DNA of 64,000 nt from Secundilactobacillus yichangensis (GTDB taxonomy: Bacteria; Bacillota; Bacilli; Lactobacillales; Lactobacillaceae). The notes beneath the pieces were generated by a model, which made no database searches, was not told the DNA's origin, and saw only the letters and a program-made list of their open reading frames with translations. The DNA lies in NCBI RefSeq assembly GCF_016861565.1, contig NZ_BOLK01000003.1:124001-188000 (forward strand). The letters run 5' to 3'. The translations under genes were made by a program, and so were the position numbers. This document shows, in pieces, positions 1-8,751 of this stretch. Every line of letters starts with the position of its first letter. Positions within the stretch are counted from its first letter, which is position 1.

Positions 1-1
1 A

Positions 2-400
2 GTTACACTAGCTTTCAGCGCCAGCCTACTGGGCGCTTTAAGCCTATCCGATACTACAGCTAACGCTGCTTCCTATCACAATGGTATTCCGCATGTTTTG
101 AAGAATACAAAGTGGCATGGAAAAACAATAACTTTTGATGGTCATCACGCTCATTCAACGCTCAAGTTCAAATCCACGTCATTAGATTACTTCCCGGCTT
201 TAGGACCAGGTGCTCAGGGAACGTTTAAGATTAAATATAAGTACACTGGACATGGAACCTACTACTTAACCGGACGCGTATATAACAACGCACCAAAAGG
301 TGGCGTGGCATGGAAATACAAGGTGATCCGCTCCAGTTCACATAAGCTTTACTTGAAAGATTACACGAATGGTATCACCACAGGCCATTATTACCGATAA
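2..400 (+). CDS. Small secreted protein, 5' end outside window (paralogue 1 of 3)
   Basis: The reading frame is open from base 2, so the gene starts upstream of the window; the first internal ATG (98) is not the real start. The visible N-terminus is the hydrophobic core of a signal peptide, ending in TANAASYHNG, with likely cleavage after ANA. The mature part is about 108 residues, basic and rich in Tyr, His and Gly, with no Cys. It shares a signature with the genes at 14762-15229 and 40997-41449: A-S-x-H-[KN]-G-x-P just after cleavage, a Leu-[RK]-x-x-W segment, and a central Y-[RK]-Y-[AT]-G-[HN]-x-T-Y strand. I do not recognise a named domain. The protein is probably released or wall-associated. 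A strong terminator follows immediately. Confidence 0.8.
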   Translation, partial: VTLAFSASLLGALSLSDTTANAASYHNGIPHVLKNTKWHGKTITFDGHHAHSTLKFKSTSLDYFPALGPGAQGTFKIKYKYTGHGTYYLTGRVYNNAPKGGVAWKYKVIRSSSHKLYLKDYTNGITTGHYYR

Positions 401-407
401 AACACAG

Positions 408-446
408 GAGGGCTTCCAGATACAATAATCTGGGAGCCCTCTTTTA
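408..446 (+). terminator. Rho-independent terminator
   Basis: Stem of 13 pairs (408-420 with 429-441, one G-U) with an 8-base loop, followed by TTTT. It lies 8 bases after the stop of the small secreted protein gene. Confidence 0.85.
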
Positions 447-491
447 TGCTGGTTTTTAATATAATTTCAGAAACTCATATACGCAACAATT

Positions 492-1214
492 TTACTTGTT
501 GAGATTCAATGTGAAATCATAAGTATGATCAGAATTCTCATCATCGTCATTATCAGTTTCATAATCAGTATCAAACTTAAATCTAAGCGTCTTCAAGGAA
601 TTGATATTCGCTAATTGTTCTATTGGCAGCGTGACATCGCCTGCTTTAGTGGCTCCCCTGGCAATTTCACCATCCCAGTCTTCCATAGTATCACAATCAT
701 GCTGTTCACCATTGCTGTATACTACAGTACCTTGCGTTGCGTACGCATCAATATCTCGGGTAGGTGAAATGATAACATGCAAACGCACATAACCGGTAAT
801 ATCAAATTTCCCGTCATCCGTTGAATTATATTTGTACGCTTTAGCCAATTTATAGACGGTTACTTTATCCACCTTGACCTTGGCAGCTGACCAACTGGAA
901 TCAGTATAATTTGCACGATAAGTCTTTTTTGCCAAAACGTCATAGTGGTTGTCATCCACCGTAATCGTTGAAGCAGCTGACTTTTTAGTCTTGGGCTTGG
1001 CAGCACTCCCCTTTTCATTCTTAGTCGTTGTGTGTGCTGTTGCACTAGCGGTGTCATCCAAGTTATCCTTTGAACTGCTCTTTCGACCGCCCAGTAAACC
1101 AATGATGACAATTATGGCGACAACAGCCATAACCCATACCCACCATTGTTTGTACCAAGGTGTTACCTCAACAAACTTTCGACCATCTTTATCTACAAAT
1201 TGCTTTTTTGCCAC
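492..1214 (-). CDS. Membrane-anchored extracellular protein, DUF4352/DUF5067-like
   Basis: 240 residues from the chosen GTG start at 1214, which has AGGAG 8 bases upstream; the longer TTG start at 1250 would place that Shine-Dalgarno inside the gene. The order is a short cytoplasmic segment (VAKKQFVDKDGRKFVEV), one transmembrane helix (about residues 24-42, WWVWVMAVVAIIVIIGLLGG), a Ser/Thr/Lys-rich linker, then an acidic extracellular beta domain of about 150 residues ending in FTLNLNK. The topology and domain size resemble the Ig-like DUF4352/DUF5067 proteins of lactobacilli, but this is a fold-level guess. Its function is unknown. It is transcribed alone, convergent with the preceding gene. 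Confidence 0.75.
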   Translation of the reverse strand: MAKKQFVDKDGRKFVEVTPWYKQWWVWVMAVVAIIVIIGLLGGRKSSSKDNLDDTASATAHTTTKNEKGSAAKPKTKKSAASTITVDDNHYDVLAKKTYRANYTDSSWSAAKVKVDKVTVYKLAKAYKYNSTDDGKFDITGYVRLHVIISPTRDIDAYATQGTVVYSNGEQHDCDTMEDWDGEIARGATKAGDVTLPIEQLANINSLKTLRFKFDTDYETDNDDDENSDHTYDFTLNLNK

Positions 1215-1419
1215 GAAGACAACTCCTAAAGTTTCAGCTTTTTGTGTCAATCAGTATTTGGACAATGTGTGAAGATTACTAGCTTTTAGTTTTAATGGTC
1301 AATTTATTTTTAACATGTGCAAGCATTAACAATACCTGATTATTAAAGTAATTTCAACAACTATTTTCTATATGTCAATAAGGTTGTAATATTTGATTGC
1401 ATCACAGCTGATTACGCAA

Positions 1420-1459
1420 AATAAGGCCACTCAGATTTTCTAACCTGAGTGGCCTTATT
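1420..1459 (-). terminator. Rho-independent terminator of the MucBP-type surface protein gene
   Basis: Perfect 15-bp inverted repeat (1420-1434 with 1445-1459) around a 10-base loop, followed on the minus strand by TTTT. It lies 28 bases after the stop at 1488 and could also work in the other direction. Confidence 0.85.
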
Positions 1460-1487
1460 CATATTCCTATTAAGCTATTTCAGTAAT

Positions 1488-4400
1488 TTAATCCCGCTTC
1501 CGCTTCTTCAGCCCCAGCGCACTCATCAATAAGCTCAATCCGAGTACACCAAGTCCAGCCGCGGCATTTTCATCCGTTTCGTTAGTCTGTGGCAATTGCC
1601 CTTGAGCAGCGTTTCCTTGCTGACTGTTAGCCTGAGCAGTTGTCACACCACTATTATTGTTCTGAACTGCAGAACCGTCACTGACCGACTGGCTGTTTCC
1701 AGTCGCTTGTCCTTCAGAAGCAGATCGACCAGTTTCAGTTGTTTGACTATCAGGACCCGTGGTGCTTGTGTCACCACCAGCATCCGTCGTCGTGCTATTG
1801 TCATCAGCTGGTGCCGGTTGACTGCCGTTGCCGCCATCTGGTACAACAACGGTTGGATTTCCACCACCATTTTCTACAACTGTTGGATCACCGGTTTCAC
1901 CGCCGCCTGTTGTAGGCGGATTAGTCGGCGTCGTACTTGGAGCAGTGTCCGGAACCTCTTCTTTAGTTCCGACTGCAATGCCTGGTCCAACTTCTGCTTT
2001 TTCTTTGTAGTACGTAATGGTTCGAGTGTGCTTAGTGTTCTCGGACGCAAACTCACTTGCAGGATAGTCTGTCCCTGTCTTAGTTGCCAAAGCTACTCCA
2101 GCATAAGTCAAAATATCCGGTGCATAGTAACCGTCTGCAACTGGAATAACTGGTGCCTTTACCGGGTTTAGCAATGTCTTATTCGGCGTTGCGGTCCAAT
2201 CACCAGTCACTAGATCATGATCAACTGTCCAAGTAACCGTCTGAACATCGTCGGCAGGTAGCTTAGAATCTACTACATCATCGGTACCTGGAACAAATTG
2301 AGTCGTTACCGTTTGAGTAACTTTAGAAGTGACATGCTGGTGAGTCAAGTGAATCGTCACCACCGCCACGGGTACTGCGTCCTTGAAATCACCAATCGTC
2401 AGAGTCCCTGAACCAGCCTGGTTTTTAGCCAACTGATAATTGTTTGGTACCTGGGCTGTCCAAGTAACCTGATCGCCATTGTAACCCGACAATGTTTGAT
2501 TCCCGTAATTCACATTTGCACCACCCAAGTCATCATCCACATAATTGAGCTGAACTAAGATATTGGCTGGGCTTAGCGTAACCTGCTGCGGTGCAGTAAT
2601 GTGATCCAGCACTGGAGTGATGTACGCGACTGAATCAGGTAGCGTAGTATCAAAATCACCCGGAATATGTGATAGTTTGGCCAAAACATCCTGGAAACTA
2701 TTGGTAACTTCCGCGGACTGCTGAATCAAACTCGTTACGGCCGTTGATAGCGCCGTAGCAGCATTAAAGATAGCTTGGTGCTCTGTCACGAATTCTGGTG
2801 AATAAGTGGTGTTGGTGATTGTCTTACTGATATCGAGTGGATTTTGAATAGTTTCCGTCTTGGTACCAGGATCTGACTGTGCCTCTTTTGGCATCACGGT
2901 TTTCATCAACGGTGATAGTGACATGCCATAATTATCAACCGCGGAGTACAGTGTGTTCCATAAACTGTCGATAGTCTGTGTGAACCCATCCGCACCCTTC
3001 GTGTATGCAATCGATAGGAAATCATCCGAAGCTGGTAAGTTAGCCAGCGCTGTTGCCCCAGCGGTCACCTGTTGCTGAATGGTAGCTAAAGTATCACTCA
3101 ACCGCTGACTTAAATCCTTCGTACTGTAATAAATATCCGCCGTGGGTGTCATCCAGATTGAATCCTGTTCAGCATTTTTAAAAGCTGCTAGCAAAGTCTG
3201 ACCGGTACTTAGCAATTCATCCGTTTGCTGCTTATAAATCAAACCAGCTTGCTCTTTCAACGCTTTAGCAAAATCATTATCAAACTTTGTTTGAGGGAAT
3301 TGAACTCCAGTGCCCGCGTAGATATCTTTAATATCACTCTCTAATTGTGCTTTAGTTCCTTCAATCGTGCTCAATAAATCAGCACCATAAGCTGAACTGA
3401 TTTTCCCAGTACTCGTTGAATCACCATGATTGTTTAAGGATTGCGATGCTGTATCCGCCAGTCCTGATTCAGTTCGGCCTTCTGAACCATCAGCTGTTTG
3501 AGTAGGCAATGACGTATCACCGACTTGTTTCAGGTAGTTAAATAGTGCAATCACATCGGTATATGAACCTTCAAAATTGGTTTGATTATTCTGCACCTTC
3601 GTTAAATCGCTTTTTAGATGTTCAATAGCCACCGGTAATATATCGTCTTCAAACGTAATCTTACCGTCTGTATTTTTATCTTTATATTCCGTACTCTCAC
3701 CAAACGGAGTTGCCGAATTTGCTAGGACTTTAACGGGTGAATTATCTTTTAAATTCTCTACATCGTTTATCATTGTAGTTAATCCACTAGGATCACTCGT
3801 CAAAGCTTGACCGTATGCTTGTTTGATTGCATTAGCAACCATTATCGCAGCATTGGCCTTTGCGTTATTGTTATGTTGATTAACTTTTTCTTCAGCAGAA
3901 AGAACGCCAGCTGGCAAGGCATCATGCAGCTTGGCTAATTGGTTCTCCGCATTTTTGACATCTGTATTGGCATCATCAACTTGATTGTTAATTGAATTTT
4001 GTTGGTTTTCTAAATCATTATATTTGTCATAAACTGAACCATACGCGTCATTAAGTTGACTCTCTGCTTCTGGATTGCTTGTCTGATAACCAGACGCTTG
4101 TTCATTAACCTGATTATTATAATTGCTTAACTGATTTTCATAGTCTTCTTTCTGACTATTATAATTTTCCTTTTGTGAATCCAGCGTCGTCTTTTGCGAC
4201 TCAAACTGATTTACTGCTTGAGTGTAACCATTATTTTTATAATTGTTGTAATTATTAAGTGCCTCTTGAGCCTTTGCCGCTTCCTCTGGAGTAACAGTCG
4301 TACTGGTGCTGCCTGTCCCGTCGTTTTGAACCTGAGCTGTTGGCTCTCCAGTCGCACCCCCATCAGTTGGCGTATCTGCCGGTACATCAGCAACCGCTGT

Positions 4401-4541
4401 TGTACTCGTCTCATCAGCATGTGCCACCACGCTGCCGCCCATCAATAAAGCACTGGATGTCAGAATAACGCCCATACCGGCAAAAAGCCAGTGTTTCTTA
4501 GCCTTATACATTTTGTAATGTAATCCCTGATTGTGTAACAT
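1488..4541 (-). CDS. LPXTG-anchored surface protein with coiled coil and MucBP-like repeats
   Basis: 1017 residues. The N-terminus has a KxYKxGKxW-like extended signal peptide (YKMYKAKKHW), with cleavage likely after VVAHA near residue 42. Residues about 88-225 are Gln/Asn/Lys-rich heptad-like sequence (repeated SQKENYNSQKEDY type motifs), predicted coiled coil. A large helical middle follows. Residues about 650-850 look like beta repeats of the mucin-binding (MucBP/MubB2) type, containing VTSKVTQTVTTQFVPGTDD and a TRTITYYKEK end. A Pro/Thr/Gly/Ser linker then leads to the sorting signal LPQTN (about 983-987), a hydrophobic helix and KKRKRD. The ATG start has GAGGGGG 7 bases upstream. Sortase A should attach it to peptidoglycan, and a role in adhesion or aggregation is inferred. 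It is a single-gene unit with its own terminator. Confidence 0.88.
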   Translation of the reverse strand: MLHNQGLHYKMYKAKKHWLFAGMGVILTSSALLMGGSVVAHADETSTTAVADVPADTPTDGGATGEPTAQVQNDGTGSTSTTVTPEEAAKAQEALNNYNNYKNNGYTQAVNQFESQKTTLDSQKENYNSQKEDYENQLSNYNNQVNEQASGYQTSNPEAESQLNDAYGSVYDKYNDLENQQNSINNQVDDANTDVKNAENQLAKLHDALPAGVLSAEEKVNQHNNNAKANAAIMVANAIKQAYGQALTSDPSGLTTMINDVENLKDNSPVKVLANSATPFGESTEYKDKNTDGKITFEDDILPVAIEHLKSDLTKVQNNQTNFEGSYTDVIALFNYLKQVGDTSLPTQTADGSEGRTESGLADTASQSLNNHGDSTSTGKISSAYGADLLSTIEGTKAQLESDIKDIYAGTGVQFPQTKFDNDFAKALKEQAGLIYKQQTDELLSTGQTLLAAFKNAEQDSIWMTPTADIYYSTKDLSQRLSDTLATIQQQVTAGATALANLPASDDFLSIAYTKGADGFTQTIDSLWNTLYSAVDNYGMSLSPLMKTVMPKEAQSDPGTKTETIQNPLDISKTITNTTYSPEFVTEHQAIFNAATALSTAVTSLIQQSAEVTNSFQDVLAKLSHIPGDFDTTLPDSVAYITPVLDHITAPQQVTLSPANILVQLNYVDDDLGGANVNYGNQTLSGYNGDQVTWTAQVPNNYQLAKNQAGSGTLTIGDFKDAVPVAVVTIHLTHQHVTSKVTQTVTTQFVPGTDDVVDSKLPADDVQTVTWTVDHDLVTGDWTATPNKTLLNPVKAPVIPVADGYYAPDILTYAGVALATKTGTDYPASEFASENTKHTRTITYYKEKAEVGPGIAVGTKEEVPDTAPSTTPTNPPTTGGGETGDPTVVENGGGNPTVVVPDGGNGSQPAPADDNSTTTDAGGDTSTTGPDSQTTETGRSASEGQATGNSQSVSDGSAVQNNNSGVTTAQANSQQGNAAQGQLPQTNETDENAAAGLGVLGLSLLMSALGLKKRKRD

Positions 4542-4879
4542 TGTTAATCCCCCTCTGTAAATGCCATATTAACGGTCTTTAGAATCACTTTAATATTCAC
4601 ATTAATGCTTGAAAAAGTCAATTCAAAATTGGCATAATTTTTATAAATAAATATTGCCATATATTTACATAATTCCTCATCTAATGCACTTTTTAAAAGT
4701 AATTTTGTAATTTCTTTTGATCATGGCCGTTTGCAGTTATGAATTCAATTTAAAATTATTGTAATCTAATCATCATCATAATCGTGAAACAATTTTAAAC
4801 TAAAAAATAGCTATGAATCCGTAGAACTGTTGTCTGTTGATTCATAGCTATTATTTTTAATATTTATAATTACATTTAA
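4542..4879. other. AT-rich intergenic region between the two surface protein genes
   Basis: 338 bases with no open frame of interest. It carries the upstream region of the 1017-residue surface protein (Shine-Dalgarno near 4549-4555) and, at the other end, the terminator of the PTQ-repeat protein gene. A minus-strand TTGACT followed 20 bases later by TATTAA is too widely spaced to call a promoter with confidence. Confidence 0.5.
4802..4856 (-). terminator. Rho-independent terminator of the PTQ-repeat protein gene
   Basis: Perfect 14-bp stem (4806-4819 with 4839-4852) closing a 19-base loop, with T-rich sequence on the minus-strand side. It lies 24 bases downstream of the stop codon. Confidence 0.75.
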
Positions 4880-6781
4880 TCAATTCTTGCCGTGTCTACG
4901 CTTCTTCCAAGTGAGACCAAGCAAAGCAAACAAGCCTGCTAAACCAACTAATGCGGCACTAGAAGACCGGGTTTCATTCTCATTAGTTTGAGGCAACTTT
5001 TCTGCCTCACCCTTTTTAGTACCTTGTACTGCTGGTACACCTTGCTTAGTAACGACTCGTGTATACGTTGTCACTTGCTTTGGTGTAACATCCGGCGTAC
5101 TTGGCTGGGTCGGTGGTACTGGCCGGCTGGGCTCAGAAGTCTGTGTTGGCGTTGTTGGTTGCGTCGGTTGGCTTGGCTGACTCGGTTGCGTCGGCTGACT
5201 CGGTTGTCTTGGTGTCGTCGGCTGCGTTGGTTGTGTTGGCTGAGTCGGTTGCGTTGGCTGAGTCGGTTGCGTTGGCTGCGTCGGCTGAGTCGGCTGGGTT
5301 GGTTGTGTAGGCTGGGTCGGTTGCGTTGGCTGCGTCGGCTGGGTCGGTTGCGTTGGCTGCGTCGGCTGCGTTGGTTGCGTCGGCTGGGTCGGTTGCGTCG
5401 GCTGGGTCGGTTGCGTCGGCTGCGTTGGCTGAGTCGGTTGGGTCGGCTGCGTCGGCTGGGTCGGTTGCGTCGGCTGCGTTGGCTGAGTCGGTTGCGTTGG
5501 TTGCGTCGGCTGCGTCGGTTGTGTTGGCTGCGTCGGCTGCGTTGGCTGCGTTGGTTGCGTCGGCTGCGTTGGCTGAGTCGGCTGAGTCGGCTGGGTCGGT
5601 TGCGTTGGCTGAGTCGGCTGAGTCGGCTGGGTCGGTTGCGTTGGCTGCGTTGGCTCAGTTGGCGGGTTAGAAGGTTGCGTTGGCTGCGTTGGAATGTATA
5701 CACGCAATGGCATCTCATGTAGCAACAACGGCGCGTCAATTTCACTATTTTCTGGTAGTACAGACGCGTGATCCGGATTACCTGTAATTTGCCCAATTGT
5801 GGTGTCGCCGGGAAGAGACGCTAAAATGTCATTTAATATCATGTAAGAAGCGGGTGTTGAACTGATGAACCATGGACCCAGTGCTTGCATAACATTTGGA
5901 TCTTGTCCTGGGGCGGCACCATTCATCCACTGCTCAGCAGTCCTGCCGGGGATAAAGTACGGTACCCAAACAATCCCCGTTTTTTCCTCTGTTATAGGTT
6001 GCAATTCCAGCTCATGTAACTTCTTCAAGGCATCCACGGCGATTACCGCGTGAGGATCACCATCAAACCTCGCAATGATCCAGTTGTAATAATCATCGGG
6101 AATATTAGCGTCCAAAGCTAAGCTCTTAATATAATCTGCTTCAGTCTGTCCAGGCTGCAGCTGACTATTATTAACGTAAGCATCCACTAATTGGCCGCCA
6201 GCTCCGCTCGTCAGATCATTAATTTGATGCATCTGATCTAAGTCGGACATTGAAATCGAACCTGCGGCGATTGGCATGTTGCCCCAAGCAGCCTCAGTTT
6301 GGGTGGCCTGTGTATGTTCACTATCATGGCCATCGACACCATTCCACGCATCACTGGTGGGCTTCGTACTGTCCACTAAAGCAGTCTTGCTCTCCACCGC
6401 CGTCCCCGTTGCCGGATCCGATGGTGTCGCCGGAGCAGTGGTCGGTTGATCCACTGCCCCGCTGGTTGCTGCTGGCTGCGTTGTCCCTGGATTACTGGAA
6501 GCATCCGGTGTATCTGCTGTCTGCGATGTGTCTGCTGTCGTTGGATCATCACCGCTGTCAGACGCTACTGATGCCTGCGTCTGCGGCGCCTCCTGTGATG
6601 CGTCCTTGATGGCTACGGTATTACCTTGTACCGTTATCTTCTGATTACTCGCTTGGCTGGTTGAGTCCGTGCTGTCCGTCGTATCTGCCGCCTTAGCAGA
6701 CACGTTTCCAACCAGCATACCGGACAGGATCGTCGCGCTTATGAGCAACGACTTCCAAGCCTTTTGTTGATGTGTTGCCAT
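4880..6781 (-). CDS. LPXTG-anchored surface protein with long Pro-Thr-Gln repeat stalk
   Basis: 633 residues; ATG with GGGGG upstream. The order is a signal peptide (about 1-31, cleavage near VSAKAA), a Ser/Thr/Asp-rich segment, and a non-repetitive domain of about 200 residues (roughly 170-370) that contains LTSGAGGQLVDAYVNN and an Asp/Trp/Pro-rich core and that I do not recognise. A stalk of about 48 PTQ units comes next, then PSQ/PTT variants, the sorting signal LPQTN (about 596-600), a hydrophobic helix and KKRRHGKN. The stalk should form an extended polyproline-like rod through the wall, displaying the N-terminal domain. Thr-rich stalks are possible O-glycosylation targets, and a glycosyltransferase gene follows at 7067, but that link is inferred. 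Confidence 0.85.
   Translation of the reverse strand: MATHQQKAWKSLLISATILSGMLVGNVSAKAADTTDSTDSTSQASNQKITVQGNTVAIKDASQEAPQTQASVASDSGDDPTTADTSQTADTPDASSNPGTTQPAATSGAVDQPTTAPATPSDPATGTAVESKTALVDSTKPTSDAWNGVDGHDSEHTQATQTEAAWGNMPIAAGSISMSDLDQMHQINDLTSGAGGQLVDAYVNNSQLQPGQTEADYIKSLALDANIPDDYYNWIIARFDGDPHAVIAVDALKKLHELELQPITEEKTGIVWVPYFIPGRTAEQWMNGAAPGQDPNVMQALGPWFISSTPASYMILNDILASLPGDTTIGQITGNPDHASVLPENSEIDAPLLLHEMPLRVYIPTQPTQPSNPPTEPTQPTQPTQPTQPTQPTQPTQPTQPTQPTQPTQPTQPTQPTQPTQPTQPTQPTQPTQPTQPTQPTQPTQPTQPTQPTQPTQPTQPTQPTQPTQPTQPTQPTQPTQPTQPTQPTQPTQPTQPTQPTQPTQPTQPTQPTQPTQPTQPTTPRQPSQPTQPSQPSQPTQPTTPTQTSEPSRPVPPTQPSTPDVTPKQVTTYTRVVTKQGVPAVQGTKKGEAEKLPQTNENETRSSSAALVGLAGLFALLGLTWKKRRHGKN
5222..5652. 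repeat. 9-bp tandem repeat array encoding (Pro-Thr-Gln)n
   Basis: About 48 consecutive 9-bp units, each encoding Pro-Thr-Gln on the minus strand. Units differ at synonymous third positions (plus-strand ggt/ggc and gcg/gag/ggg variants), and blocks of several units recur in the same order, suggesting larger-unit duplications. It is coding, has no spacers, and is not CRISPR. Degenerate PSQ/PTT/RQP units continue to about 5150. Confidence 0.9.
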
Positions 6782-6999
6782 AGTTAATCCCCCTTGTACG
6801 AAAATGCAAAATGACGCTCAAAATTAAATTGCGAACCTACTCCTAAGTTCATACGAAAGTATACTACATGCTTCGTGAATTTGCTAACAAAAAGTACGTA
6901 ATTTAAACTGTTTTGTTGGTAAAGTATGTTAATCATGTAGTAGGCTAATTATGAGGGAAAATTAGTCATTAACTGGACTAACCGACACTTTACCAAACT

Positions 7000-7027
7000 T
7001 TGCGCCAGCTAACCATTTGGTTATAAT
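7000..7027 (+). promoter_or_regulatory. Sigma-A-type promoter of the glycosyltransferase gene
   Basis: TTGCGC at 7000-7005, 16-bp spacer, perfect TATAAT at 7022-7027. Transcription should start near 7034, giving a leader of about 33 bases before the ATG at 7067. Confidence 0.6.
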
Positions 7028-7066
7028 GTAAATCAAATAGCACTACGGGACTTTGGGGGAATATTG

Positions 7067-8548
7067 ATGAATTATTTTTTGACGTCATACTTTAACGAAA
7101 CACCATCTGCGATTGAAATTGCCGAGATTCGCCGGCTGAGACTGTTTGATCAAATTGGCGAACCTTCCACGATCATCACGGAGTCGCCAGTCTGGGATTC
7201 GGGGTACACGCTGGATCAGCTGGGCATCCGCCAGCGCGTTATTAATATGTATAGCTACTATCAGCAGCTGGAGCGATTCGATGGTCCTGAAGCCACCAAG
7301 ACAGCCATCCGCAGCACCCTGCCAGACCTGCCATTTGAGAAGAATGAGATTCTGGATGACGGTAAGCCGGTGGTCAAAATTCGTGAAGAACACGGCAGCC
7401 TCTCCTACGTGGACTACCTGGACGTCTTCGGCTTCACCAACCGCCGTGACTTTTACGAGCATGGCGTTCGCAGCTACTCGGAATTCTACGACGACCACGC
7501 TAAATTGCAAATTAAGCAGTACTACAATTATCAGGGCAAGTCGGTGATCACCTGCTACTACCACGGTGGTCCCAGCAACCAGGCGATCCTCACCATGATT
7601 CACCTGGAGACTGGCAATCAGACACTGCAGTTCCAGTCACTGGATGCCTTCCGAACCCATTTCTTAGACGACTTAACAAACAACGATGATACCTTGATCT
7701 GCGACCGCGAGGACTACTGGGGCATGGCCATGGGGCTGATGCACAAGGATCCCCGCAGAATGCTAGTGATCCACGCCGCCTTTACCACCAACGCTAAACG
7801 CGGCGGTGAAGTCTTCACCAGTATTAAGAACACCATCGAGCACGGCAAGCTGGACAGCATCATCACCTCCACGCAGGCTGAAGCTGATGACATGCACGCC
7901 CGCTTCCCCGACGTCCCTACTGAGGTGGTTCCAGTCAGTGCCGTGCCTGATAAACGGCTGGATACCTACTACCCCTTTGAAGCCCGGACACCGTTTCAAA
8001 TTATCGCAGTCGCCCGTGTCACCGAAATCAAGCAGTTAAGCCACGCCATCAACGCCGTCATCAAACTGCACGGTCACTTCCCCGAAGTGGACTTCAAAAT
8101 CTACGGCTACGAGGATCTGCTGAACGGTTACGCCGAGTCGAAGAACTTACGGAAAATCGTCCGCCAAAATAACGCCGGCGACTACGTCCACTTCATGGGC
8201 TACACCAAGGATCTCAGCAAGGTCTACCAAAAAGCTGACCTGCTGTTGCTAACCAGCCGCAGCGAAGGCTTCTCCATGGCCATCCTGGAGGCGCTGTCCT
8301 ACGCCTGCCCAGTAGTGAGCTACGACGTCAACTATGGTCCAAATGAGCTGGTGAAACCCGGTAAGAACGGCCAGTTGGTACCAGCCAACGATGAATATAC
8401 CCTGTTTAGAACTCTACTCGACATCTTTAACGATCGTCAGCAGCTGCAGGAGTATGGGCTGTTTGCGCAGAAGTCGGTTATGGCGTTTGAGGAGAGTGCG
8501 GTGGAAAAGCGATGGGTGAAGGTTTTGAAAAATGGATTGCAAATCTAA
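7067..8548 (+). CDS. Family 4 glycosyltransferase, poly(glycerol phosphate) alpha-glucosyltransferase/GtfA-like
   Basis: 493 residues. The ATG at 7067 is preferred over the TTG at 7064 because GGGGG ends 7 bases before it. The N-terminus (MNYFLTSYFNETPSAIEIA) and overall layout match the TagE/GtfA group, which use UDP-sugars to glucosylate wall teichoic acid or Ser/Thr-rich surface proteins. The C-terminal GT-B domain carries the donor-site signature EGFSMAILEAL, followed by CPVVSYDVNYGPNELV. It is cytoplasmic, possibly membrane-associated. It stands alone with its own promoter and terminator next to two Ser/Thr-rich surface proteins, so protein glycosylation is a reasonable but unproven alternative to teichoic acid modification. 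Codon use is GC-richer than in the neighbouring defence region. Confidence 0.85.
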   Translation: MNYFLTSYFNETPSAIEIAEIRRLRLFDQIGEPSTIITESPVWDSGYTLDQLGIRQRVINMYSYYQQLERFDGPEATKTAIRSTLPDLPFEKNEILDDGKPVVKIREEHGSLSYVDYLDVFGFTNRRDFYEHGVRSYSEFYDDHAKLQIKQYYNYQGKSVITCYYHGGPSNQAILTMIHLETGNQTLQFQSLDAFRTHFLDDLTNNDDTLICDREDYWGMAMGLMHKDPRRMLVIHAAFTTNAKRGGEVFTSIKNTIEHGKLDSIITSTQAEADDMHARFPDVPTEVVPVSAVPDKRLDTYYPFEARTPFQIIAVARVTEIKQLSHAINAVIKLHGHFPEVDFKIYGYEDLLNGYAESKNLRKIVRQNNAGDYVHFMGYTKDLSKVYQKADLLLLTSRSEGFSMAILEALSYACPVVSYDVNYGPNELVKPGKNGQLVPANDEYTLFRTLLDIFNDRQQLQEYGLFAQKSVMAFEESAVEKRWVKVLKNGLQI

Positions 8549-8555
8549 TTAGATT

Positions 8556-8596
8556 ATAAAAAGACGCCGTTTTTGGAAAAAGCAGCGTCTTTTATA
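8556..8596 (+). terminator. Rho-independent terminator
   Basis: AT-flanked hairpin with arms about 8557-8567 and 8585-8595 (core AAGACGC/GCGTCTT), ending in TTTTAT on the plus strand, directly after the glycosyltransferase gene. Confidence 0.75.
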
Positions 8597-8751
8597 AATC
8601 TCAAATTTAAGCAAATTATCGACTTCATTAGCTTCTTATGCATACACTTGATATGTCAGTTATTATTCGAACTACGAAAAAAGTAGGTAATAATTACTAT
8701 TTTTAAAATTCTTATATCAAAAACTACCCTTCAATTGATAGAGTAGTCAAA

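Noticed and set aside
5150..5690. Repeat array considered as CRISPR
   Set aside because: Units are 9 bp, contiguous, without spacers, and code for Pro-Thr-Gln in a clear surface protein.
4988..5722. Long plus-strand frame opposite the PTQ repeat (Trp/Leu/Arg-rich) and a second Ala/Ser-rich frame at 5326-5670
   Set aside because: Both arise from reading the 9-bp repeat in other frames; composition is repetitive, and no ribosome binding site or domain is present.
7085..7603. 172-residue minus-strand frame within the glycosyltransferase
   Set aside because: It lies wholly inside a recognised GT4 gene on the other strand and has no family features.
8720..8751. Weak hairpin (ACTAC...GTAGT) followed by T-rich sequence after the SecB-like gene
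   Set aside because: Only 5-6 pairs; may end the TAC operon but is too weak to annotate.
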